A stretch of DNA of 64,000 bases from Paraburkholderia sp. CNPSo 3274 (GCF_024206475.1 NZ_JAMBPR010000024.1:1-64000), one strand, 5' to 3'. Counted from the first letter of the stretch, positions 45,566 to 53,988 are shown. The notes: generated by a model from the letters alone, not told the origin. Numbers and translations: made by a program.

Positions 45566-46153
45566 CTAGGCGTTCCAGCGCGCAAGCAGCCACAGTGCGC
45601 TTGACGAGTCGTAACGCAAATGCACAATGGCGCCCATCTCCAGCGGCCATCGCACGCAACGCGCGAGCGGCATGCCGAGCGCGCGCGCCGTGACGGTGCG
45701 AATCACGCCCGCATGCGTGACGGCCCAAACGGTAGACTTCTCGTGGCCGTCGAGCGTGTCGAACCACCCGCTCACGCGCGTATCGAACTGGGCAACGCTC
45801 TCGCCACCATGCTCACGTGCGTGCTCGAAATTCGCAGCCCATGCGTCGATCTGCGCGCGCTCGATCGTGTCCCAGCGCTGCATCTCCCACGCACCGAAGT
45901 CCATCTCCGCGAGGCACGCTTCGGCTTGCGGCGTGTGGCCGCGCAGACGGCCAAGTGCCGCCGCCACGCTCGCGCAGCGCGTGAGCGGGCTCGTTTCAAT
46001 ACGATGCGGTTCGCGCACACCGAGGGCCGCAATGCGCCCGGCGAGCGATGCGGCCTGCTGCGTCGCGTCGCCCGCGAGCGGCACGTCGCTCGCGCCGTAG
46101 CACACGCCCGCATCCACCGCCACGGCGGGATGGCGGATCAGAACGAGATCCAC
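45566..46153 (-). CDS. cobC: Alpha-ribazole phosphatase (histidine phosphatase)
   Basis: 195 aa. The phosphohistidine motif is LIRHPAV near the N-terminus (RHP in place of the usual RHG), and the second catalytic His lies in VTHAGVIR. It removes phosphate from alpha-ribazole phosphate or cobalamin phosphate. The start is taken as GTG at 46153, which gives VDLVLIRHP directly and overlaps the cobS stop by 16 nt; upstream codons are the shadow of cobS. Last gene of the minus-strand B12 operon, 21 nt from the converging btuF. Confidence 0.88.
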   Translation of the reverse strand: MDLVLIRHPAVAVDAGVCYGASDVPLAGDATQQAASLAGRIAALGVREPHRIETSPLTRCASVAAALGRLRGHTPQAEACLAEMDFGAWEMQRWDTIERAQIDAWAANFEHAREHGGESVAQFDTRVSGWFDTLDGHEKSTVWAVTHAGVIRTVTARALGMPLARCVRWPLEMGAIVHLRYDSSSALWLLARWNA

Positions 46154-46914
46154 GCGAGCCCCACGAGGTAGATGGCGATCTCGAACACCTGTTGCGCGAA
46201 GCCGAGACAATCGCCCGTATAGCCGCCGATGCGGCGCACGAAGTAACGCCCCAGCGCATAGCGCAACACGGCGAGCACGACGAGCGTCGCGACGCCCGCG
46301 CGCCAGTCGGGCGCGCCGGACCACACCGGCCAGAACAGCCACGGCAAGCCGAACACGCACGCGCATAGCCACGCGGGCACGCTCATGCGCTGCGCGACGG
46401 GCTTGGCCTTGCCCTCGGGACGCACATACTCGAGCGAGACGAGATAGCTGATCGCGCACGCGCGGCTCGCCGCGTGGCCGGCGATCATCAGCATCGCGGC
46501 GCGCGCCGGCGGCAGCGCCGCGAGCGTCTGCCACTTGAGCGCGAGCGCCACTACAAGCCCGATCGCACCGAACGCGCCGATGCGCGAATCGTGCATGATG
46601 CGCAGCACGTCCTCACGGGCGTACGCGCCGCCGAATGCGTCAAGGCAGTCGGCGAGACCGTCTTCGTGGAAGCCGCCCGTCGCGAGGAGCGTGACAACCA
46701 TCGAAAGCAGCACGGCCACGCTCGCCGGAAACACGCGCAACGCGGCGAGATAGACGAGCGCCGCGAGCGCGCCGATCAACGCGCCGACGAGCGGAAAGTA
46801 GCGCGCCGCCGCATTGAGCCACGCGGGCTCGAAGCCCACCCAGCGCGGCACCGGCACGCGCGTGAAATAGCCCAGCGCCGTGAAGAAATAACGCAGCTCC
46901 GCGAGCGGCTTCAT
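46138..46914 (-). CDS. cobS: Adenosylcobinamide-GDP ribazoletransferase (cobalamin synthase)
   Basis: 258 aa membrane protein that joins adenosylcobinamide-GDP with alpha-ribazole. FFTALGYFTRVPVP at the N-terminus, TGGFHEDGLADCLDAFGG with the metal-binding acids and YTGDCLGFAQQ are diagnostic. The ATG at 46914 matches the family N-terminus (MKPLAELRYF); a GTG at 46941 overlapping cobT is an alternative. Lies between cobT and cobC. Confidence 0.95.
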   Translation of the reverse strand: MKPLAELRYFFTALGYFTRVPVPRWVGFEPAWLNAAARYFPLVGALIGALAALVYLAALRVFPASVAVLLSMVVTLLATGGFHEDGLADCLDAFGGAYAREDVLRIMHDSRIGAFGAIGLVVALALKWQTLAALPPARAAMLMIAGHAASRACAISYLVSLEYVRPEGKAKPVAQRMSVPAWLCACVFGLPWLFWPVWSGAPDWRAGVATLVVLAVLRYALGRYFVRRIGGYTGDCLGFAQQVFEIAIYLVGLAWISF

Positions 46915-46924
46915 CGCGCGGCGC

Positions 46925-47989
46925 TCAGGCGTGGCGATCACTGCGATTGTCGACGCCGGCCGACTCGAAGCTCGCCATTTCGTTCAGGAACGCCACCGCC
47001 GCGCGCAGCAGCGGCACCGCGAGCGCCGCGCCCGTGCCCTCGCCCAGACGCAGGTCGAGCGCGAGCAGTTCGCGCGCGCCGAAGTGATCGAGCATGCGGC
47101 GGTGCCCCGCTTCGTTCGATGCGTGCGCAAACACGCAGTAGTCGCGCACGCTCGGCGCGAGCGAGTCGGCCACGAGCAGCGCCGCTGTGGCGATGAAGCC
47201 GTCCACGAGAATCGCCATGCGCGAGCGCGCCGCTTCGAGGTACGCGCCCGCCATCATCGCGATCTCGAAGCCGCCGAACGCGGCGAGCACGTCGAGTGGC
47301 TCGCGCGCGTCGGCATGATGCGCGAGCGCCGCCGCGAGCACATTACGCTTTTTCGCGAGGCCCGCATTGTCGAGGCCCGTGCCGCGCCCAACGCATTCGT
47401 CGATCGGCACGCCGCACAGCCGGCTCATCAGGCACGCTGCCGACGACGTGTTCGCAATGCCCATTTCGCCAAAGCCGATCACGTTCGTGCCGAGCGCCGC
47501 GTGATGGCGCACGCGCTCGGCGCCCGCCGCGAGTGCGGCGAGCGCTTCGTCGCGTGTCATCGCGCGCTCGCGCGCGAAGTTGTGCGTGCCGGGCGCGATG
47601 GGCACATCGACGAGTGTGGCCGACGGCGGCAGCGGCGTCGCCACGCCCGCGTTGACGACTTCGAGCGTGAGTCCCGCCACGCCGCTGAACGCATTGATCG
47701 CCGCACCCCCTGCCACGAAGTTCGCGACCATCTGCGCAGTCACGGCCTGCGGGTATGGGCTCACGCCTTCGGCGGCAATGCCGTGGTCTCCTGCGAACAC
47801 GATCATCACGGGCCGCTCGACGCTCGGACGCGTCGTACCCTGGATCATGCCGAGCTGGCGCGCCAGTGTTTCGAGTCGGCCGAGACTGCCGGGCGGTTTG
47901 GTTTTCGTGTCGATAAGGCGTTGCAGTTCGTCGCGCAACGAGAGGTCGAGCGGTTCGACGGCGAGCAGTTCGGTAAGCGATGACGTCAT
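46925..47989 (-). CDS. cobT: Nicotinate-nucleotide:DMB phosphoribosyltransferase
   Basis: 354 aa. It makes alpha-ribazole phosphate from nicotinate mononucleotide and dimethylbenzimidazole. KPPGSLGRLE, FAGDHGIAAEGVS, GFGEMGIANTSSA and the C-terminal RLGEGTGAALA (catalytic Glu) are exact. The ATG at 47989 gives MTSSLTELLAV; further upstream codons are unsupported. It follows the btuD stop by 41 nt. Confidence 0.97.
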   Translation of the reverse strand: MTSSLTELLAVEPLDLSLRDELQRLIDTKTKPPGSLGRLETLARQLGMIQGTTRPSVERPVMIVFAGDHGIAAEGVSPYPQAVTAQMVANFVAGGAAINAFSGVAGLTLEVVNAGVATPLPPSATLVDVPIAPGTHNFARERAMTRDEALAALAAGAERVRHHAALGTNVIGFGEMGIANTSSAACLMSRLCGVPIDECVGRGTGLDNAGLAKKRNVLAAALAHHADAREPLDVLAAFGGFEIAMMAGAYLEAARSRMAILVDGFIATAALLVADSLAPSVRDYCVFAHASNEAGHRRMLDHFGARELLALDLRLGEGTGAALAVPLLRAAVAFLNEMASFESAGVDNRSDRHA

Positions 47990-48030
47990 GGTGTGTTTCG
48001 TTTCGAAGTGATGCGGGCGACAGCGGCACA

Positions 48031-48888
48031 CTAGTGCACGCCGTTCGATCCCGGCGAAGGCGGTGATGAAGATGTCGAGCCGTGCGTGGGTACGAGTGCG
48101 GGGACGAGTGCAGGGACGAGCGCCTCGTGCGCGCCCTCGCGTATCAGCACGAGCGGATGACCGAATGCGGCGCTCGCGCGCTCCGGCGTGAGCACATCGC
48201 GCACGGGGCCCGCGTGAAATCCGCCGCGGCCGTCAAGGAGGAGCGCGTGCGTTGCGAAACGCCGCGCAAGATTGAGATCGTGGCACGAAAAGAGCACCGC
48301 TCGCGCTTCACTGCGCACCCAGCGCGAGAGCGCTTCGAGACACGCAATCTGATGATGCAAGTCCAGATGCGCGAGCGGCTCGTCGAGCAGCAGGAGCGGC
48401 GCGCCCTGGCACAGCGCGGCGGCAAGCGCGACACGCTGGCGCTCGCCGCCCGAGAGCGACAGCACATCGCGCGCGGCGAACGCTTCGAGGCCGAGCGCGG
48501 CGAGCGCGGCGTGCGCGGCGGCGCGATCGGCGTCGCTTTCCCAGCCCCAGCCCGAAAGATGCGGATAGCGATTGAGCAGCACGGTGTCGATCACGCTCGC
48601 GCTGAATGCGTCGCGCTGGTCCTGCGGCATCAGCGCGCGGCGCTGCGCGAGGCGCACTGCTGGCCACTGCACGAGCGCGATGCCCTCGACTTCCACGCGT
48701 CCCGCCGAAGGCTCGGCCAGGCCCGCGAGCGCGCCGATCAGCGTGGTCTTGCCCGCGCCATTCGCGCCCGCCACGCACCAGATCTCGCCAGCGGCAAACC
48801 TTTGCGTGAGCGATTCCACGAGCGTGCGCGCGCCCGCGCGCAACGTGAGCGCGTGGACAGCGAGCAGTGGTGTATGCGTATCGCTCAT
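48031..48888 (-). CDS. btuD: Corrinoid ABC transporter ATP-binding protein
   Basis: 285 aa. Walker A GANGAGKTT, signature LSGGERQRVALA, Walker B LLLLDEPLAHLD and the switch His (SCHD) are intact. FecE/BtuD-type ATPase that pairs with the FecCD-type permease overlapping it (ATGA). B12 specificity is inferred from the neighbours. The C-terminus carries an unusual tail of about 30 residues: a tripled VPAL unit followed by a Ser/Pro-rich end, from three 12-nt repeats. Confidence 0.92.
   Translation of the reverse strand: MSDTHTPLLAVHALTLRAGARTLVESLTQRFAAGEIWCVAGANGAGKTTLIGALAGLAEPSAGRVEVEGIALVQWPAVRLAQRRALMPQDQRDAFSASVIDTVLLNRYPHLSGWGWESDADRAAAHAALAALGLEAFAARDVLSLSGGERQRVALAAALCQGAPLLLLDEPLAHLDLHHQIACLEALSRWVRSEARAVLFSCHDLNLARRFATHALLLDGRGGFHAGPVRDVLTPERASAAFGHPLVLIREGAHEALVPALVPALVPTHGSTSSSPPSPGSNGVH
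48088..48123 (-). repeat. Three 12-nt tandem repeats at the 3' end of btuD
   Basis: The units GGGTACGAGTGC, GGGGACGAGTGC and AGGGACGAGCGC (plus-strand reading) lie directly adjacent at 48088-48099, 48100-48111 and 48112-48123. They encode the repeated LVPA unit. Confidence 0.85.
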
Positions 48889-49961
48889 CGTCCACGCCTC
48901 GTGAGGAGCATCCACAGGAAAACGGGCACGCCCGCGAGCGCGGTCACGACGCCCACCGGCAACTGCGCGGGCGCCGCCACCGTACGCGCGACGAGGTCCG
49001 CGCCCATCACGGCCACGCCGCCCGCCAGCGCGGCGGCGGGCACGAGCATGCGCTGGTCGTTGCCGAACGCGAGGCGTAGCATGTGGGGCACGACGAGCCC
49101 GACGAAGCCGATGGTGCCACCCGTCGTCACGGCAGCCGCCGCCGCGAGCGACGCGGCAAGATAAATGCCGACGCGCAGAGACAGCACCGGCACACCGAGC
49201 GCCTGCGCAGCAGCGTCGCCGCGCAGCAGCACGTTGAGCATCGGCGCGGCGGGCACGATGCATGCAAGGACCACGCCAAGCGTCGCGAGCGCGGGCCATG
49301 GTGTGCTCGCGCCATTGAGGTCGCCCGTGAGCCAGAACAGCATGCCGCGCAGCCGCGTGTCGGGAGCGAGTGTGAGCAGCAGTGTGATCAATGCGCCCCA
49401 GCCTGCCGCCGTCACCGCTCCCGTCAAGAGAAGCCGTGGCGAGCTGTCTTGCGGCTCGCCGCGCCACAACTCGCGGCGCGCGAGACCGAGCACGAGCAGG
49501 ATCGAAACGAACGCACCCGCACACGCGCTCGCCTGCACGCCCCACCACGCCACGCCCGCGATCATCGCCACGAGCGCGAACGCGGCCGCGCCGCCCGAAA
49601 CGCCGAGAACATAGGGCTCCGCAAGCGGATTGCGCAGCAGCACCTGCAGCAGCGCGCCCGCCAGCGCGAGCAAGCCGCCACATGCAAAACCCGCCAACGC
49701 GCGCGGCAAGCGCAGCGTGCGCACGATTTCGATCGCCATGTCGGGCGCGCCGTGCACGTCATGCGCTGGAGCAAGCGCCGCCAGCGCCTGCGCAAACGTC
49801 ACACTCACGCTGCCTGTCGCGAGAGACGCAGCGAACACCACGAGCGCCGCCGTGGCGAGCGCGCCCCAGATCATGCACGCGCGGCGCGCGCTCATCGAGC
49901 GGCGCGGCAGCGCGTGCATCGGCGGCACAGCATGGGACTCATCGCGGCTCATGGAACGCAT
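48885..49961 (-). CDS. btuC: Corrinoid ABC transporter permease (FecCD family)
   Basis: 358 aa with about ten membrane segments. RLPRALAGFACGGLLALAG, NPLAEPYVLGVSGGA and GFVGLVVPHMLRL are typical of BtuC/FecD permeases. With btuD downstream and btuF on the other arm it completes a vitamin B12 importer. A hydrophilic N-terminus of about 25 residues precedes the first helix, so a start at one of the in-frame ATGs nearer the helix is possible. First gene of btuC-btuD-cobT-cobS-cobC. Confidence 0.92.
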   Translation of the reverse strand: MRSMSRDESHAVPPMHALPRRSMSARRACMIWGALATAALVVFAASLATGSVSVTFAQALAALAPAHDVHGAPDMAIEIVRTLRLPRALAGFACGGLLALAGALLQVLLRNPLAEPYVLGVSGGAAAFALVAMIAGVAWWGVQASACAGAFVSILLVLGLARRELWRGEPQDSSPRLLLTGAVTAAGWGALITLLLTLAPDTRLRGMLFWLTGDLNGASTPWPALATLGVVLACIVPAAPMLNVLLRGDAAAQALGVPVLSLRVGIYLAASLAAAAAVTTGGTIGFVGLVVPHMLRLAFGNDQRMLVPAAALAGGVAVMGADLVARTVAAPAQLPVGVVTALAGVPVFLWMLLTRRGR

Positions 49962-50341
49962 TGGGGAACTCGGCGGCGGATTTCAATCAAGCTCACACAG
50001 AAAGACAACAGGGGGTATCGCAGGCTACGACAGAGCGCTGTATTTTCGTCGCTAAAGATTCTGCATGACGCATAGCAGAAGCGGCATGGCAAAAGCCGTT
50101 CGCAAAAGCACTGGCAAAAGACCATGAATTCGTGATGTTATAACGCGCGGACCACGATCGAGACGATGCGCTGCGCGCGCGCCCCTGGCAAATTACGTTC
50201 CCGCCTGGCTATGCAGCACACGTAGCGAGGGATTCGGGCCTGATTCGGGTAAGAAGCCGGGTTGTTACGTCTGGAAACGACACAATTATCAAAATACGCG
50301 TTAATCCGCGCTAGAATGCCTGTCTTTAGAGGACGCAGCAC
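49962..50341. other. Divergent intergenic region btuC / zapB-like gene
   Basis: 380 nt. It contains three direct repeats SGCAAAAG at 50088-50095, 50101-50108 and 50113-50120, a GTTATAAC dyad at 50137-50144 that gives a minus-strand TATAAC -10, and TAGAAT at 50312-50317 as a candidate plus-strand -10. I looked for a cobalamin riboswitch on the minus strand and found no B12 box. Confidence 0.5.
50312..50317 (+). promoter_or_regulatory. Candidate -10 for the zapB-like/zapA transcript
   Basis: TAGAAT lies 24 nt before the ATG at 50342, with an A-rich, weak -35 region (TCAAAA) at 17 nt. SD GAGGACG is close to the start codon. Confidence 0.35.
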
Positions 50342-50692
50342 ATGCTCAACGAACTCGAAACACTCTCACAAAACATCGGGCGGCTGATCGAGATTAATCA
50401 GCGCCAACACGAAGCGCGCCTCGCACTCGAAGAGCAACTCGCGCAGCTGCGTGCGCAATGCGACGAAACACGCGCTGAACTCGAACAGGTTCGCGAGGAG
50501 CGCGCCGCGCTGCAAGCAGAGCGCGATGCACTCTCGGCCAAGATCGACGATGCACAGGTGCGTCTGAACGCGATCCTCGAAAAGCTGCCACGCGCGCGCG
50601 CAGGTAACGAGCGCGACAACCAGCTCGATCTGCTTGAGCCGTCGCAGAGCAACGACGACAGCAACGCGGCCCGCCACGGAGAAAATGCATGA
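50342..50692 (+). CDS. ZapB-like coiled-coil protein (TIGR02449 type)
   Basis: 116 aa. Residues about 5-85 form a nearly uninterrupted heptad-type coiled coil rich in Glu, Gln, Arg and Leu, followed by a disordered acidic tail. It resembles the small coiled-coil proteins encoded next to zapA in beta- and gammaproteobacteria. A role at the division ring with ZapA is inferred from position. The stop overlaps the zapA start (ATGA), so the two are translationally coupled. Confidence 0.8.
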   Translation: MLNELETLSQNIGRLIEINQRQHEARLALEEQLAQLRAQCDETRAELEQVREERAALQAERDALSAKIDDAQVRLNAILEKLPRARAGNERDNQLDLLEPSQSNDDSNAARHGENA

Positions 50693-51003
50693 CCACCAAG
50701 CAGATCGAAGCGACGATACTCGGCCAAACTTATCGCCTCGTCTGTTCGCCGGAAACGGAACAGGCGCTGCTCGAAGCCGTGGCGCGCGTGGATGCCGAAA
50801 TGTCGAAGATCCGCAATCACAGCAACGTGCGCGGCGTCGATCGCATCGCCGTCATGGCGGCGCTCTCGCTCGCCTCCGAACTGCTGCGCCTGCAAACGAG
50901 CGTGCGACACGGGGAAGCATTCCCAGCCGAAGAAATCCGTCGTACAATGCGCCAAATGAACGAACAACTTGGCGCTGTGATTCACCAGTACGGTGTGCAA
51001 TAA
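50689..51003 (+). CDS. zapA: Cell division protein ZapA
   Basis: 104 aa. An N-terminal globular part with the conserved TILGQTYRLVC is followed by the long C-terminal helix used for tetramer formation (RVDAEMSKIRN, DRIAVMAALSLASELL). It crosslinks FtsZ filaments at mid-cell. The pair zapB-like/zapA directly precedes 6S RNA, a common order in proteobacteria. Confidence 0.93.
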   Translation: MTTKQIEATILGQTYRLVCSPETEQALLEAVARVDAEMSKIRNHSNVRGVDRIAVMAALSLASELLRLQTSVRHGEAFPAEEIRRTMRQMNEQLGAVIHQYGVQ

Positions 51004-51120
51004 GCGCTGATGTACGCTGCGGTTGTAAGCGCTAACGTGCGGTATGATGTTGTTCATAGGTAGCGTTGATTCGTTTAGAAACGCGCGTTTCTAAACACGC
51101 TGCCAAACAGTTTAGTCAGC
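51004..51120 (+). promoter_or_regulatory. 6S RNA promoter region with a 24-bp palindrome
   Basis: TTTAGT at 51111-51116 is a fair -10 for a start near 51121. A perfect palindrome GTTTAGAAACGC/GCGTTTCTAAAC spans 51073-51096, over the -35, and a third GTTTAG (51110-51115) overlaps the -10. Confidence 0.5.
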
Positions 51121-51298
51121 TTCCCTGCCTGGTTCGCCAAGGTCATATATTCCTTGAACCAATGCCATGTGCACGGTTGCGGAAATTTGTAGCACGGGCG
51201 TGCGCGTCACACAGTCTGATGTACCCGAAGTGCTGCTAACTGCGACCAATTCTGAACCCTCGGTTCAGGATGCCGGCCTAGCGGCCATGGCGGGGACC
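51121..51298 (+). ncRNA. ssrS: 6S RNA
   Basis: About 178 nt. The closing stem CCCTGCC (51123-51129) pairs with GGCGGGG (51289-51295). Near the 3' end CTGAACC-CTC-GGTTCAG (51252-51268) forms the hairpin equivalent to the CUUGAACC/GGUUCAAG hairpin of E. coli 6S. Position between zapA and an intrinsic terminator fits. 6S RNA binds sigma70-RNA polymerase and mimics an open promoter in stationary phase. The exact ends are inferred from the stem. Confidence 0.8.
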
Positions 51299-51304
51299 TA
51301 TTCA

Positions 51305-51336
51305 AACGGCATCGGACCACAGTCCGATGCCGTTTT
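51305..51336 (+). terminator. Terminator after 6S RNA
   Basis: AACGGCATCGGAC (51305-51317) pairs perfectly with GTCCGATGCCGTT (51322-51334), loop CACA, with TTTT at 51333-51336. Confidence 0.88.
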
Positions 51337-51414
51337 CCATTGTGCGGCGGGCGTTTGCATTGTTTCGCGGCACGCATGCTCGCTCCTCTCCCCTTTCGAC
51401 GTGAACTTCGACTC

Positions 51415-51873
51415 ATGCGCTACTGGCTGATGAAGTCCGAACCCGACGAAGCAAGCATCGACGACCTCGCAAACGCGCCGCAGCGCACGCTGCCCTGGAC
51501 CGGCGTACGGAACTACCAGGCACGCAATTTCATGCGCGACACCATGCAGCAAGGCGACGGCGTGCTGTTCTATCACTCGAGCTGCCCCGAGCCGGGTATC
51601 GCGGGCATCGCGCAGGTGTCGTCCACGGCCTACCCCGACCCGACGCAGTTCGATCCGAAAAGCCCTTACTACGACGCGAAATCGAAACACGAAAATCCGC
51701 GCTGGATACTCGTCGACGTCGTGTTCAAGAAGAAGTGCCCGCTGATTGCTCTCGCCGCCTTGCGTGAGCACGAGGAACTCTCGGACATGCGCGTGCTCGC
51801 CAAGGGCAACCGCCTTTCGATCACGCCCGTCACGACGGCCGAGTGGAACTTCATCACGAAACATCTGATGTGA
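51415..51873 (+). CDS. EVE-domain protein
   Basis: 152 aa made up of a single EVE domain: RYWLMKSEPDEASIDDL at the N-terminus, WTGVRNYQARNFM and GDGVLFYHSSC are the core motifs (PUA-like fold related to YTH and thymocyte nuclear protein 1). Such domains bind modified bases in DNA or RNA; the bacterial physiological role is not settled. No restriction gene is adjacent, so this is the housekeeping form next to ssrS rather than part of a defence locus. ATG at 51415 is the family start. Confidence 0.92.
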   Translation: MRYWLMKSEPDEASIDDLANAPQRTLPWTGVRNYQARNFMRDTMQQGDGVLFYHSSCPEPGIAGIAQVSSTAYPDPTQFDPKSPYYDAKSKHENPRWILVDVVFKKKCPLIALAALREHEELSDMRVLAKGNRLSITPVTTAEWNFITKHLM

Positions 51874-52008
51874 TGCGGTTCGGTTCTGCCTCGACGCATG
51901 CGGCCGGGCACGCACACTGCATTCGTGCGCGACTTGAAGCACAATCGCGCACAGTCGCGCGTCATGACAGATGCCTCGCGCGCGACGCAAGTTCTGCAAG
52001 GAGCCTCA

Positions 52009-52743
52009 ATGAACCGAAAAACCGTTGTCACGCTCGCCGCCGCATTGGCTGCGGCCCTCCCCATCGCCATGACGCTCGCGCCGGGCGCCGCGTTCGCACA
52101 GAGCGACGCGCGTTTCCAGCAGCCCTCGGGCGTGCTTTCGCTTTCCGCGCAGGCGAGCGCCGAAGTGCCTCAGGACGTCGTCAACATTACGCTGTTCTAC
52201 GAACAGGAAGCAAACGATCCCGCCTCGCTCACCGTGACGCTCAATCAGCGCGCCGACGCCGCGCTCCAACGTGCAAGAGGCGTCGCAGGCGTGACCGCGC
52301 ACTCCGGCCAGTTTTCGATCTTCCCTTCCACCGATCGCGACGGACGCATCTCCGCCTGGCGCGGCCGCACGGAAGTCGTGCTCGAGTCGCACGATTTCGC
52401 GGCGGCGTCGAAGCTCGCCGGCGACCTCTCGTCGATCATGCAGGTGGGCAACGTGCAGTTCTCGCTGTCGCCAGAGGCGCAGCGCGCCGCCGAGCAAAAG
52501 CTTTCGGGCCAGGCCATCGCGTCGTTCCGCGACCAGGCCCTCTCGGCCACGCGCGCGTTCGGCTACAGCAGCTACACGATTCGCGACGTGAACGTGGGGC
52601 ATTCGGGCGTGATGCCGCGCCCCATGATGATGATGAGCGCCCGCGCCGCTTCGGCTGACGCGAAAATGTCGGCGCCTGTGCCGCTCGAAGGCGGCACGTC
52701 CACGGTGACGGTCAACGTCTCCGGCTCGGTGCAGATGAAGTAA
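52009..52743 (+). CDS. Periplasmic SIMPL (DUF541) protein
   Basis: 244 aa. A signal peptide is cleaved near AAFAQ; the remainder is a SIMPL domain (GVLSLSAQASAEVPQDVVNITL opens it, here cited as GVLSLSAQAS and EVPQDVVNITL). A Met-rich stretch (PRPMMMMSA) lies near residues 206-214 and could be a metal contact, though this is speculative. Function of bacterial SIMPL proteins is mostly unknown. SD AAGGAG lies about 6 nt before the ATG. Monocistronic. Confidence 0.87.
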   Translation: MNRKTVVTLAAALAAALPIAMTLAPGAAFAQSDARFQQPSGVLSLSAQASAEVPQDVVNITLFYEQEANDPASLTVTLNQRADAALQRARGVAGVTAHSGQFSIFPSTDRDGRISAWRGRTEVVLESHDFAAASKLAGDLSSIMQVGNVQFSLSPEAQRAAEQKLSGQAIASFRDQALSATRAFGYSSYTIRDVNVGHSGVMPRPMMMMSARAASADAKMSAPVPLEGGTSTVTVNVSGSVQMK

Positions 52744-52780
52744 GGCGCGCCATCCAGGCAATTCACGCACGCAAGTAATA

Positions 52781-52809
52781 AAGGCCACGGCGAAAACCGT
52801 GGCCTTTTT
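52781..52809. terminator. Bidirectional terminator SIMPL gene / lgt
   Basis: AAGGCCACGG (52781-52790) pairs with CCGTGGCCTT (52797-52806), with a T run to 52809. It serves both convergent genes. Confidence 0.88.
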
Positions 52810-52840
52810 CATGGGCTAAAACGCGTGACGCGTGCGCGTG

Positions 52841-53755
52841 TCAGCTCTTGGCACCCGCTACCTGCGCGCCGTCGTTGCCGCGTTTGGCGCGGCGATACGC
52901 CCACGCCATCAAGCCAATCCCCACGATGATCATCGGCAGCGAGAGCCACTGGCCCATCGAAAGGCCGAGCGCAAGCAGGCCGAGGAAGTCATCGGGTTCG
53001 CGTGCGAACTCGACCGTGAAGCGCGCGAGACCATAGCCGATCAGGAACATGGCCGAAATCGCGCCCACGGGGCGCGGCTTGCGCGCGAAAAGAATCAGCA
53101 CGACGAAAAGCGCGATGCCTTCCAGCGCGATTTCATACAGTTCCGACGGATGGCGCGGCAGCAGATGGTACTGCGCGAACACTTCGTTCAGATGCCACTG
53201 CGCGGCCAGTTGCGGATGTGCGGCGAGCCACGCGGCGTCGTCGTTCGCGGCGCCCGGAAACAGCATGGCCCACGGCGAGTCGGGCGAGGTCACGCGGCCC
53301 CACAGCTCGCCGTTGATGAAGTTGCCGAGACGGCCAAAGGCGAGCCCCGTGGGCACCATCGGCGCGACGAAGTCCGTGACTTGCAGCCAGGTGCGGCCGC
53401 GTTGCCACGCGAACAGAACCATCGCAAAAGTCACGCCGAGGAAGCCGCCGTGAAACGACATGCCGCCTTCCCACACCTTGAAGATGTCGAGCGGGTGCGC
53501 GAAATACCAGCTCGCCTTGTAGAACAGCACGTAGCCGAGGCGCCCGCCCAGGATCGTGCCGAGCACGCCGTAGAACAGCATGTCGTCGATGTCTTTCGCG
53601 GTCCAGCCCTGCGCGGCAACGTACGGCAGACGCAGGCGCAGACGGCCGATCACGATCGCCAGAATGAAGCCGACGAGATACATGAGGCCGTACCAGCGCA
53701 CGGCGAGCGGCCCCAGATGAATGGCGACGGGGTCGAAGTTCGGGTGGATGAGCAT
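52841..53755 (-). CDS. lgt: Prolipoprotein diacylglyceryl transferase
   Basis: 304 aa inner-membrane enzyme with about seven helices. It transfers diacylglycerol from phosphatidylglycerol to the lipobox Cys of prolipoproteins. The signature GRLGNFINGELWGR and the catalytic segment MSFHGGFLG are exact. In this window it would act on the OmpA-family lipoprotein and the SOD-like lipoprotein. Confidence 0.97.
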   Translation of the reverse strand: MLIHPNFDPVAIHLGPLAVRWYGLMYLVGFILAIVIGRLRLRLPYVAAQGWTAKDIDDMLFYGVLGTILGGRLGYVLFYKASWYFAHPLDIFKVWEGGMSFHGGFLGVTFAMVLFAWQRGRTWLQVTDFVAPMVPTGLAFGRLGNFINGELWGRVTSPDSPWAMLFPGAANDDAAWLAAHPQLAAQWHLNEVFAQYHLLPRHPSELYEIALEGIALFVVLILFARKPRPVGAISAMFLIGYGLARFTVEFAREPDDFLGLLALGLSMGQWLSLPMIIVGIGLMAWAYRRAKRGNDGAQVAGAKS

Positions 53756-53988
53756 CGTGGATGAAGTCTTGTCGGCGATATCGATTGAAATCGGGTTGTA
53801 AGCAGTACCGCGCCGCTCGCAAAAGCGGGCAAAGCGCGTTGGACGTTTGAAAGGGCGAGGTTCGCCGCCAGCGCGTCATGGCGTGACATTATCGCCGACG
53901 CGAGGGGGCACGAACCAAAATGCACGGTTGGCGATGCGCCGCGCGTGTAGCGGTGACAGATGACGTCCCCGGTCGCCCGAGCTTCAGG

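Noticed and set aside
49962..50341. Cobalamin riboswitch upstream of btuC
   Set aside because: No B12 box or conserved core was found on the minus strand; a covariance-model scan would settle it.
51415..51873. EVE-domain protein as part of a defence system
   Set aside because: No restriction, methylase or nuclease gene is adjacent; the neighbours are zapA and 6S RNA, the usual housekeeping context.
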